Origin: Phycisphaerae bacterium
GTDB lineage: Bacteria > Planctomycetota > Phycisphaerae > UBA1845 > JAFGLZ01
Direction: 5' to 3'
Assembly (NCBI GenBank): GCA_016927755.1
Contig: JAFGLZ010000231.1
Location: 1-59,149 of the forward strand
Length of the DNA stretch: 59,149 bases
Shown one piece after another: positions 51,775 to 59,149 of the stretch. The position numbers were made by a program, and so were the translations under genes. The notes under the pieces are model-generated. The model was not told where the DNA came from and searched no databases. It was given only the letters and a program-made list of their open reading frames with translations. The first letter of the stretch is position 1, and every line of letters starts with the position of its first letter.

Positions 51775-54700
51775 TCACAGCTCGACCAGCGTCGCCCCGC
51801 GCCCCGCCAGCGCGTCGCGGATGTCCTCGTGGCAAGTCAAGAACAGCAACTGCCGCCGCTCACTCAGCCCGACCAGCAGATCGACTGTCGCGCGGAATCG
51901 CGGATCGTCGAAGTTCACCAGCACGTCGTCCAGGATCAGCGGGACAGGCTCATTCGGACTCAACTCGTCTGCCAGCGCGATTCGCAGCGCGAGGTAGACC
52001 TGCTCGCGGGCGCCCCGACTGAAGAACTTGGCGTCCCTCGGCCTACCGGATGGCGGAACGAGGTAGATCTCGCCCAGCTTCTGCGACCGATCAAGCAGGT
52101 CGGTCTGCATCGTGTCGTATCGCCCGGCGGTCAGCTCCTTCAGGTACGCCTGCGCCCCACGGACGATACTCGGCTGCCGTTGCTGCTGATATCGCTGCAT
52201 CGTCCGCTCGAGCAGACGGTGCGCCACCAGCAGCGCATCGAACTGCTCGTACGCCGCCGCCAACTCGTCGAGCGCCGCCTCGTAGGCCCCCTCGGCCACG
52301 GCCACCGGAGTAGCCCCCTCCTGCTCGACCAAGGCCTGCTTGAGTTGATGGCTCTCCTCGCCGAGTTGATCGATCTCGTCCTCCAGCGTCGCGAGCCGCG
52401 CGCGAAGCTGTTCGGGCCCCTCGTCCGACGGCGCTTCGTCGGCACCCTCGGAACCTTCCTGCGGCGGCGTCCAGTCCTCCGGAAGGCTCGCCGCCATGCG
52501 AAGCCTATCATACTCCTCGATCAGCAACCGAACCCTCGTCGCAAGATCCCTCCGCTGGCTAACACGCTGCTTGAACGCCGGCAGTGCCTCGGCCGTCTCC
52601 AAGCCAAGCTTCCGAAGGGCCTCGCCTACCTCTCTGTCTACCTCCGCAACGCGGTCTTGGCTCTTGGTCAGCCGCTTGGCAGCGGTGTCGGCTTCGTCTT
52701 CGAGAATCGTCAGACGCTGCCGGAGCGACTTGACGTGATCGAGCCGCTCGGCCAGCGCTCGAACCTGTCCGATCGCCCCCGCCACCGAATCCGCCGCCGC
52801 GGGCCCCTCCTCCACCAACCCGGGCACCTTCTCCCCAAGCGAGCGAACGTCCGCCAGAAACCGCTCCCTTCGTCCCTCGAGGCGAGCGAGCCCCTCGCGA
52901 TCTTGGCGACAATCGATCAGCCGATCCCCCGCCCTGACCGTCAGATCGAGTCGGTCGCGAAGTTGACGCGGCGTCCAATCCTCAGGCACACGAAGACCCA
53001 TTTCACTGAAGACCTGCTCGATGCCGCGACGCGACGCCGCCAGACGCTCCTCCGTGTCGCCCACGCCGACCCCCAACGACTCCAGCTCCGTCGATAGCGC
53101 CTCGCGATCCTGCCGGAGATCCGTCAAACGCTGATGATCCGCCAGCGCGTCCTGATACGACTGGAGCCTGCGGACCTCGTCGGCGAGCCGTCGCGCATCC
53201 GGCTCCGGTCCGAGCCCGGCGGCCGCGAATCGCTCGACAACCCGACGCCGCAGCTCGTCCAACGACGGGCCCTCGCGTTCGAGGTAGTCCTCGCCCGATT
53301 TGATCTGATCGACGAGTGACTGAACGACAGGGCTCGGGCCCGGCACATCGTCCGCCGGTGTCTCGAGACCGCGCATCAGCCCGACGAGCTGCCACGCGCC
53401 CACAAGGACGATTGCCCCCCCAAACAGAGCACCTGCCAGTGCTCCGCTGTATCCGAAGTAGGCCACGGCACCGAGCCCGACGATGACGGCGGCGATCCAC
53501 GCAACCCATTGGCTCATCGCCGGCGCCGCGCGACCCCTGATCGGCTCCCTCCGCACCGCCTCCAGGTTCTGGCGGTCTAGCTTCAGTTGTTCGCGACGCG
53601 CCTCCAGCGCCCGCCGATCGACCTCAATGCGCTGACAATCCTGCTGAAGCCCCTGCAGCGATCGCAGCGCGTCCGGACGAAAGTCCTCGGGGAAATCCTC
53701 GGGCAACCTTCGCAAAGCCTGCTCGATCTGGGCGTCCAGCCTTCCCGCTCGATCGCGGAACTCCGCCAGACGCTGCTTCAGTGACGCGACCTCCTCGGCA
53801 AGTTCCGCGCATGCCTCGATGCGGCCCGTCACGTCGTTGCGCCGGGTCGATGTGGACTCGAGCGCCGCACAGCTCAGCGGGTCGTCGCCCGTGGCGATCT
53901 CCGCGATCTCGGCCGCCAAGCAACCTTCGCGGAACGCCAGGTCGTCGCGCTTCCCAGCCAACTCCTTCGACAGCCGCTCCGCCTCGTCGCACAGCCCCGA
54001 AAGCCGCCGGATCTCCCCCGCCTCCGCCTCGACGACGGCCAACTCCTCCAACTGATCCCGCAACGTCGAGACCTGACGATTGGCCGCCTCCCGCTCCTCG
54101 CGACGCTGCTCGAGGTCGATCCTGATCGCTTGTCGCTCCAGCAGACGGCGATCGAGCGCCCCGAGGACCTCGTCATCCACACCGGCCGCGTCGCCCAGTT
54201 GTTCCAGCGCGGCCCGCGCCTCGGCGAGCCTGCGGTAGCTCTGCGCCGCCGGACCCACGTCCTGCAAACGACTCAGATCCGCCTGAAGCTTCGCTCTGGC
54301 CTCGATGCGTTGCGACCGCTGGCCTTGAAGATCCTCCAGCCTGTCACGTAGCCGACGGGCCTCCTCGGCCGCGGCCTTGGCGCCCCGCAGTTCGCTTCGC
54401 GCATCGCTGATCGCCTTCTTGAGCGTGGTCTCCACGAGCTTTCGCTTGCGCGAGCCCCCGAAGTTGCAGATCCGTTCGGCCCGCTCCCGAATTCCCGCCG
54501 AGACCTCGGTCGGATTGGCCAACGCCCCCAGCGTCGCCAACTCGCGGAAGAAGACCCGGGCGACCGCCTCCTGCTCGTCGTCGGCCAGGTCTCGCAGCGC
54601 GATCAGCGCGTTGAGATCGATCGAGAACACCGTCCGAAAGATAGTCCGCCGCTGCTGCACGTGGCTCGACGCCAGCTTGTCCGGCGCGACGTCGGCCTCC

Positions 54701-55035
54701 CCGCCCGCCCCGTCCAGCCCCGACATGACCGAAGCGGACTCGCGATCTCGCTTCCGGTTGGCGGACGCATCGCAGTGTCGGCGAACCAGGAACGACCGCC
54801 CGTCGGCGAGCTCATACGCCAACTGCCCGCCGAAGTCGTGCCCGTCCGAACGCCACGGATCGAAACGCTCGATGTCATCGTCCTCGAAACCGAAGAGCAT
54901 CGTCTCGATGAAGCGCTTCAGCGTCGTCTTGCCGGCCTCGTTCCGACCGAAGGCAACCGTCAACCCCTCGCCCAGGTCGAATCGTCGCCCCACCAGCGCG
55001 CCGTAGGCCGAGATGTCTAACGAGCGAATACGCAT
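51775..55035 (-). CDS. YhaN/SbcC-like AAA ATPase (SMC-like)
   Basis: 1086 residues. N-terminal half of an ABC/SMC-type ATPase: IRSLDISAYGALVGR then Walker A FGRNEAGKTTLKRF. The middle is a long coiled coil broken by a double membrane-like segment WVAWIAAVIVGLGAVAYFGY ... GGAIVLVGAWQLVGLM, typical of YhaN-type proteins. The C-terminus has the signature FSRGAREQVYLALR and Walker B PLILDDVLVNFDD, with the D-loop/H-loop FLTCHE. It starts directly after the YhaO stop (TGAATG), with GGGAG upstream. The pair acts in DNA-end processing, like SbcCD. Confidence 0.87.
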   Translation of the reverse strand: MRIRSLDISAYGALVGRRFDLGEGLTVAFGRNEAGKTTLKRFIETMLFGFEDDDIERFDPWRSDGHDFGGQLAYELADGRSFLVRRHCDASANRKRDRESASVMSGLDGAGGEADVAPDKLASSHVQQRRTIFRTVFSIDLNALIALRDLADDEQEAVARVFFRELATLGALANPTEVSAGIRERAERICNFGGSRKRKLVETTLKKAISDARSELRGAKAAAEEARRLRDRLEDLQGQRSQRIEARAKLQADLSRLQDVGPAAQSYRRLAEARAALEQLGDAAGVDDEVLGALDRRLLERQAIRIDLEQRREEREAANRQVSTLRDQLEELAVVEAEAGEIRRLSGLCDEAERLSKELAGKRDDLAFREGCLAAEIAEIATGDDPLSCAALESTSTRRNDVTGRIEACAELAEEVASLKQRLAEFRDRAGRLDAQIEQALRRLPEDFPEDFRPDALRSLQGLQQDCQRIEVDRRALEARREQLKLDRQNLEAVRREPIRGRAAPAMSQWVAWIAAVIVGLGAVAYFGYSGALAGALFGGAIVLVGAWQLVGLMRGLETPADDVPGPSPVVQSLVDQIKSGEDYLEREGPSLDELRRRVVERFAAAGLGPEPDARRLADEVRRLQSYQDALADHQRLTDLRQDREALSTELESLGVGVGDTEERLAASRRGIEQVFSEMGLRVPEDWTPRQLRDRLDLTVRAGDRLIDCRQDREGLARLEGRRERFLADVRSLGEKVPGLVEEGPAAADSVAGAIGQVRALAERLDHVKSLRQRLTILEDEADTAAKRLTKSQDRVAEVDREVGEALRKLGLETAEALPAFKQRVSQRRDLATRVRLLIEEYDRLRMAASLPEDWTPPQEGSEGADEAPSDEGPEQLRARLATLEDEIDQLGEESHQLKQALVEQEGATPVAVAEGAYEAALDELAAAYEQFDALLVAHRLLERTMQRYQQQRQPSIVRGAQAYLKELTAGRYDTMQTDLLDRSQKLGEIYLVPPSGRPRDAKFFSRGAREQVYLALRIALADELSPNEPVPLILDDVLVNFDDPRFRATVDLLVGLSERRQLLFLTCHEDIRDALAGRGATLVEL

Positions 55036-56301
55036 TCAGCTCGACTCCCGAACGAACGCATCCACGAGCACGTCCATCGCACGGTCCAGCACCCGCCGCC
55101 GGTAACGCCCGACTTCCTCGGCATCCATCTTGCGGGGATCGGCCTCCGGGAAACGCAGCGATTCCTCCCCCAGCACGTCCGCCAGCGCCGAGGCCTCCAC
55201 GCCCTCGCCCGCCGCTGTCATCTCGCGATACGTGCGGATCAGCTCGCCGAGGATGTGCGGCTGATCGGCATAATCGTCCATCGAGACGACCGGACGGAGC
55301 TGCCGATCGAACTCGAGATCCAACAGCCCCAGTTCGTCCCGAAGGACCTCGGCGTGCTCACGCCACTCCTCGTCATCGTGACGCCCGAATAGACGCGTTC
55401 GCCCGGTCAATCGAACGCGGAGACAACACAGACGATCGCCCAGCCCGAGGGACTCGACATGCCGCCGAACCGCCGTCTGGACGGCATCGACGTCGTCCTC
55501 CGGCCCCAGTTCCCGCTCGAGAAGCTCCCACCGAATCCGCCCGATCGGCGCGAACTCGCGATGGATCGTGAGGTCCTCGTCGACGGTCACGAGCGTGCAG
55601 CCCCGCGGGCCGAGGTCGCCGTACCCCAGGCCGCACAGGCAGCCGCAGTACGCCGCCACCATCGGCGGATGCTCGCTCTCGATGACCACCCCCGGCGCAT
55701 GGATATGGCCCAGGGCCCAGTAGTGGATACCCCGCCCGACCAGATCCGATCGCTGACAGGGGGCATAGTTCTCGTCCTGGCTCGATCCGGCATAGTCCTG
55801 CACGTTGCAGTGGACCAGACCGATGTGGAATCGCCCGTCGTCGTCGCCGCGAATCCGCTCGACGAGGTTCGTGGTCGTCGCAGCGCTGGTGTGAGCCACA
55901 CTGTGAATCGTCGCCTTCGGCGAAGTCGTCTCGATCGCGACGCTTCGCGGCCCAGCGGAATCGAAGATCGTCACGCCCTCCGGCCAGGTCATTTCCCGGT
56001 AGACCCCTGCCGGCGTCATCGGATCGTGGTTGCCCGGAGCCACGAACGTGGGAATACCGGCCTCGTCGAGCCGCTTGAAGACACCCGCCACGGCAGCTCG
56101 AACGGTCAGCGAGAGGTTCTCCGCTCGCGAAGCCTCGAACAGGTCGCCCGCGATGAGAACGAAGTCAACCTGCCGCTCCACGGCGACCGTCGCAAGGTCC
56201 TCGAAGCTCAGGCGAAGTGCGTCCTGAAGCCGGCGCCCGACCTCGGGCCGTGAGCGAAACGTCGTGCCGAGATGGATGTCCGCGGCGTGGAGGAATCTCA
56301 T
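55036..56301 (-). CDS. YhaO/SbcD-like DNA-repair metallophosphoesterase
   Basis: 421 residues. Nuclease subunit with the metallophosphoesterase blocks: RFLHAADIHLGTTF, LIAGDLFEASR, VAPGNHDPMT, GLVHCNV and ALGHIHAPGVV. The following 150 residues form the capping domain (ELLERELGPEDD ... RRRVLDRAMDVLVDAF). It precedes and touches the YhaN gene. The start ATG 56301 has a TATAAG -10 box only 8 bases before it, so the message is probably leaderless. Confidence 0.88.
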   Translation of the reverse strand: MRFLHAADIHLGTTFRSRPEVGRRLQDALRLSFEDLATVAVERQVDFVLIAGDLFEASRAENLSLTVRAAVAGVFKRLDEAGIPTFVAPGNHDPMTPAGVYREMTWPEGVTIFDSAGPRSVAIETTSPKATIHSVAHTSAATTTNLVERIRGDDDGRFHIGLVHCNVQDYAGSSQDENYAPCQRSDLVGRGIHYWALGHIHAPGVVIESEHPPMVAAYCGCLCGLGYGDLGPRGCTLVTVDEDLTIHREFAPIGRIRWELLERELGPEDDVDAVQTAVRRHVESLGLGDRLCCLRVRLTGRTRLFGRHDDEEWREHAEVLRDELGLLDLEFDRQLRPVVSMDDYADQPHILGELIRTYREMTAAGEGVEASALADVLGEESLRFPEADPRKMDAEEVGRYRRRVLDRAMDVLVDAFVRESS

Positions 56302-56309
56302 GGCACCCC

Positions 56310-56339
56310 CTTATAGCCGGACCGCCCTAGCGGAGGCAA
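56310..56339 (-). promoter_or_regulatory. Promoter of the YhaO-YhaN operon, leaderless
   Basis: On the minus strand TTGCCT (56339 to 56334), an 18-base spacer and TATAAG (56315 to 56310), followed by 8 bases and ATG 56301. There is no ribosome site. Confidence 0.5.
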
Positions 56340-56405
56340 CGGACCGTATGAGAACTGGCACGTCCGAAACACGCGTCCGCACCACGAATCCTAGGAGCCA
56401 ACCTG

Positions 56406-56433
56406 TTGCATCATCCTGCCACGAGGCGATAAT
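56406..56433 (+). promoter_or_regulatory. Possible promoter of the secreted hydrolase-like gene
   Basis: TTGCAT (56406-56411), 16-base spacer, GATAAT (56428-56433, five of six). Leader of about 80 bases to ATG 56521. Confidence 0.35.
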
Positions 56434-56520
56434 CACGGCTTCCGTTCCAGACGACCCGCCGGCGCTCGCCAGGTTGCGACGTCGGGGTCATCACGACGAT
56501 CGAGCTTGAAAGGACGACCT

Positions 56521-58827
56521 ATGACGAGCCCATCACCTCTCAGCGGCGCCGCGTTGCTGGTGTGTCTGCTCCTCCTTGCGGCGATCCCCCTCCGCGCGAT
56601 CGGCGGGGAGCTCCCCTCGGGACCCACCCCGGCTGCGCTGAAGATGTCGCACTTCCCCGGCCCCATGTACACCTTCGTCTGGCGAAACTGGGAATGGGTC
56701 CCCGTCGAGCGGATGGCCGCTGTCCTCGGATGCAAGCCCGGCGACGTGCTCGCCATCGGCCGGTCCATGGGCCTCGTCGATCCGCCACCCGTCAGCGAGG
56801 ACCAGTGGCAGCGGAGCTACATCACCATCATCAGGCGCAACTGGCACCTCCTGCCGTACGAGCAGATGCTCGCGCTGCTCGACTGGGACGAGCCCAAGCT
56901 CGCCTACATGCTCAAGGAAGACGACTTCCTTTACGTCAAGCTCGGTAACCTCAAGCCGAAGTGCGAGCCGCTGAAGTACGCCCCCCCCACCAACGCCCAG
57001 AAGGCCCGCGCCAAGGCCATCGCCGACGTCGTATCCGAAGCGTTCGGCAAGGACATCGCCGCCACCGGCGAGCCTCGTTTCGCCTTCGTCAAAGAGCTCA
57101 GCACGGTCGATCCCACGGCCCATCCCGTGGCCCAAAGCGGCAACGACGAAAAGCTCAAGCTGCGGTACCTCTACTCCTACTTCGCGCTCTACGGCGATCC
57201 CCTGTCCGATCCGGCACTCGACCCCTACCCCGAGGGCTATCTCCAGAAGCTCGCCGCCCTGGGCGTCAACGGCGTCTGGATGCAGGCCGTGCTCAACACC
57301 CTCGCCCCCTCCAAGGACTTCCCAGAGTTCGGCAAGGGCTGGGAGAAACGCCTGGAGAATCTCAGGACGCTCGTGCAGCGCGCCAAACGCTACGGCATCG
57401 GCGTCTATCTCTACTTCAACGAGCCGCGAACGCAGGACAAGGCATTCTTCGAGAAGCACCCGGACGTCCGTGGCGTGCCGGCGGGCGACCAGATCGCCAT
57501 GTGCGTCTCCACCGACAAGGTCAAACGCCTCCTGACCGAGTCGACCGAACACATCTTCAAGCACGTGCCCGACCTGGGCGGAGCGTTCACGATCACCGCG
57601 TCGGAGAACCTGACGAACTGCTGGTCGCACCATCACGGCGAGGGGTGCCCCCGATGCTCGAAACGCCCCCCCGCCGAGGTCGTGGCCGACACCAACCGGG
57701 CAATGGCCGAGGGTATCTGGCGAGCCAACCCCAATGCCAAGTTCATCGTCTGGGACTGGGGCTGGCGCGACGACTGGGTCGACCCGATCCTCAGCCTGCT
57801 GCCCAAGAAAACGTGGTTCATGAGCGTCAGCGAGTGGAGCCTGCCCATCACGCGCGGTGGCATCAAGAGCGTCGTCGGCGAGTACAGCCTCTCCAGCGTC
57901 GGCCCCGGCCCGAGGGCCACCCGCCACTGGGCCATCGCCAAGAAGTACGGCCTCAAGACCGTCGCCAAGACGCAGATCAATAACACGTGGGAGATGGCGG
58001 CCACACCCTACGTACCAGTGCTCGAGCTGGTCGGCGAGCACGGCCGGAACCTCGCCAAGCTCGAGCTGGACGGGATCATGCTGAGCTGGACCCTCGGCGG
58101 ATATCCCTCTCCGAACCTCGAGTTGATCAGCCAGTTCTACGGCCCCAAGACGCCCTCGATCGACGAAGCGATGCAGCGTGTGGCCGTGCGCCGCTTCGGC
58201 CAAAAGGCCGCCCCCTCGGCCGTGTCCGCATGGAAGGCATGCAGCGCCGCGATGCGCGAATACCCCTACCACTGCGGCCTCATCTACAGCGGACCGCATC
58301 ACTGGGGCCCGGCCAACCTCCTCTACCCCGAGCCGACCGGTTACAGGGCCACCATGGTCGGAATCCCCTACGACGACCTCAACGGCTGGCGGGCCTGCTA
58401 CCCCCCCGAGATCATGGCCGGTCAGTTCGAGAAGCTCGCCGCCGGCTTCCAGCAAGGCCTGGCCGAGCTGACCAAGGCACGCGGCGCCTGTGATACGGCC
58501 CAACTCGCCCTGCTCGACAGTGAATGCCGCGTGACCGAGGCCATCGCCCTCCACACCAAGAGCGTCGCCAACCAGGTCCGATTCGTCATGGCCCGCGACG
58601 CCCTGGCCAAGAAGGACGCCGCCAACAAGCCCGACAAGCTCAAGGCCGCCATCGCCAAGATCATCCAGGAGGAGATCGGCCTGGCCAAGCGCCACTACCA
58701 CCTATGCCGCCAGGACTCGCGGATCGGCTACGAGGCAACCAATCACTACTGGTACGTCCCGCTCGACCTGGCCGAGAAGGTCGTCAACTGCCGGTACCTG
58801 TTGGACGAGTGGCTGCCGAAGCGGTAA
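56521..58827 (+). CDS. Large secreted glycoside-hydrolase-like protein, function unknown
   Basis: 768 residues with a signal peptide (GAALLVCLLLLAAIPLRAIGG). Residues about 45-125 hold two tandem copies of an RNWxxxPxxxMxxxL helical unit: WRNWEWVPVERMAAVL and RRNWHLLPYEQMLALL. The centre looks like a TIM barrel: GIGVYLYFNEPRTQDKAFFE, a Cys/His cluster CWSHHHGEGCPRCSKR, then FIVWDWGWRDDW and GIMLSWTLGGYPSPN. This resembles hexosaminidase- or glucuronidase-like hydrolases, but no catalytic pair can be named. The C-terminal third is helical. AAAGGA lies 8 bases before ATG 56521. Divergent from YhaO. Confidence 0.6.
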   Translation: MTSPSPLSGAALLVCLLLLAAIPLRAIGGELPSGPTPAALKMSHFPGPMYTFVWRNWEWVPVERMAAVLGCKPGDVLAIGRSMGLVDPPPVSEDQWQRSYITIIRRNWHLLPYEQMLALLDWDEPKLAYMLKEDDFLYVKLGNLKPKCEPLKYAPPTNAQKARAKAIADVVSEAFGKDIAATGEPRFAFVKELSTVDPTAHPVAQSGNDEKLKLRYLYSYFALYGDPLSDPALDPYPEGYLQKLAALGVNGVWMQAVLNTLAPSKDFPEFGKGWEKRLENLRTLVQRAKRYGIGVYLYFNEPRTQDKAFFEKHPDVRGVPAGDQIAMCVSTDKVKRLLTESTEHIFKHVPDLGGAFTITASENLTNCWSHHHGEGCPRCSKRPPAEVVADTNRAMAEGIWRANPNAKFIVWDWGWRDDWVDPILSLLPKKTWFMSVSEWSLPITRGGIKSVVGEYSLSSVGPGPRATRHWAIAKKYGLKTVAKTQINNTWEMAATPYVPVLELVGEHGRNLAKLELDGIMLSWTLGGYPSPNLELISQFYGPKTPSIDEAMQRVAVRRFGQKAAPSAVSAWKACSAAMREYPYHCGLIYSGPHHWGPANLLYPEPTGYRATMVGIPYDDLNGWRACYPPEIMAGQFEKLAAGFQQGLAELTKARGACDTAQLALLDSECRVTEAIALHTKSVANQVRFVMARDALAKKDAANKPDKLKAAIAKIIQEEIGLAKRHYHLCRQDSRIGYEATNHYWYVPLDLAEKVVNCRYLLDEWLPKR

Positions 58828-58853
58828 ATGATCCGAGGTGGAGTGGTGAGCGG

Positions 58854-58867
58854 CGGCAAGCTTGCCG
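58854..58867. repeat. Perfect palindrome after the last gene
   Basis: CGGCAAG/CTTGCCG with no spacer, 27 bases after the stop. It could end the transcript in either direction, but no U-tract is present. Confidence 0.4.
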
Positions 58868-58913
58868 GAGAAGTGGGTAGACGGTGAACTCGTTGATAGT
58901 CACAAGAGGGTGG

Positions 58914-58933
58914 CCCATGGCTTCAGCCGTGGG
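58914..58933. repeat. Short intergenic palindrome
   Basis: CCCATGGCT, TC, AGCCGTGGG: 9-bp stem with one G-T wobble. It has the same layout as the palindromes at 46104 and 50181. Confidence 0.45.
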
Positions 58934-59067
58934 GGACACGAATTCCAGCTCGAACTCGCGCCCCCATCTCTGAAGAACTGCTCCCCTATGCCGTCCGGTC
59001 AGGAATCTCTGATAGCAGTCCGAGCGGATCTGCGAGATAAGGGGCCGGGCAGACAGCAAGCACGATA

Positions 59068-59149
59068 GGGGTAGGAAGGACCGGTTGAGTTCCCGGTCCC
59101 TCCCCCCTCCGAACCGTACGTGCGGTTTTCCCGCATACGGCTCTCCAGT
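59068..59149 (-). mobile_element. 3' end of a group II intron (domains V and VI), partial
   Basis: Read on the minus strand, 59143 to 59111 is a 33-nt hairpin beginning GAGCCGTATGCGG and ending CGTACGGTTC. It contains the AGC triad, a GAAA-type loop and a 2-nt bulge: the form of group II domain V. Downstream (59110 to about 59068) a GGACCGG/CCGGTCC stem with CTACCCCTAT at the end fits domain VI with a bulged A about 8 nt from the 3' end. The rest of the intron, including any reverse transcriptase gene, would lie beyond base 59149. The exact 3' splice point is not fixed. Confidence 0.75.

Noticed and set aside
56533..58701. 722-residue open frame on the minus strand opposite the secreted hydrolase-like gene
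   Set aside because: GC-rich codon bias keeps the mirror frame open; its residue mix (Val/Leu/Gly/Asp) has no domain, and the plus strand has a signal peptide and ribosome site.
58784..59059. 91-residue minus-strand ORF next to the group II intron
   Set aside because: Runs through palindromes and the end of the hydrolase gene; no reverse-transcriptase or maturase motif.

Overview
GC-rich chromosomal DNA that most resembles a planctomycete, with a Phycisphaerae-like member of Planctomycetota the best guess. The pointers are a Minf_1886-type protein seen mainly in Planctomycetes and Verrucomicrobia, a DUF2961/GH172 protein, a Tat-exported Gfo/Idh/MocA oxidoreductase, several URO-D-like, amidohydrolase and CBM9-like proteins, and an unusual type II fatty-acid/polyketide operon. 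This rests on recognising families by eye. No rRNA, tRNA or CRISPR array was seen.

Layout. 1-6.9 kb: end of a sugar ABC importer operon (two permeases), a secreted GH172-like enzyme flanked by related hairpins, a Mut7-C protein, a cupin/URO-D pair and a DUF4405 membrane protein. 6.9-12.7 kb: a metallophosphoesterase, a small lipoprotein, argG, a diadenylate cyclase of the archaeal DacZ layout, and divergently an AMMECR1-like/alpha-toroid fusion lipoprotein. 12.8-19.3 kb: a stand-alone adenylation enzyme, a tiny zinc-ribbon protein, a glycerol-1-phosphate dehydrogenase, a GT39-like membrane glycosyltransferase and two overlapping amidohydrolases. 19.5-23.5 kb: a 1341-residue multi-PAS/GAF sigma-54 activator. 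23.6-31.1 kb: addB-addA, the recombination helicase-nuclease.

31.1-35.4 kb (minus strand): dehydratase, elongated ACP, dehydratase, degenerate ketosynthase (CLF-like) and active ketosynthase. This is the strongest candidate for an undescribed system: a ketosynthase heterodimer with its own ACP and two dehydratases but no local ketoreductase, malonyltransferase or thioesterase. 35.8-45.7 kb: a DegT aminotransferase, cmk-plsC, an oxidoreductase, a sodium/solute symporter, a CBM9-like lipoprotein, an HD phosphohydrolase, a PaaI thioesterase and LarE. 46.2-51.5 kb: tmk-holB-ricT (a gene order also known in Firmicutes), the Minf_1886 protein and aroA. 51.8-56.3 kb: a YhaO/YhaN (SbcDC-like) pair. 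56.5-58.8 kb: a large secreted glycoside-hydrolase-like protein. The right edge holds domains V and VI of a group II intron on the minus strand, whose body lies beyond the window.

Regulation visible in the sequence: several sigma-70-like promoters, including a group whose -10 box lies only 6-8 bases before the start codon (leaderless messages). Intergenic spaces carry small palindromes and one dispersed 49-bp repeat that begins at gene stop codons.
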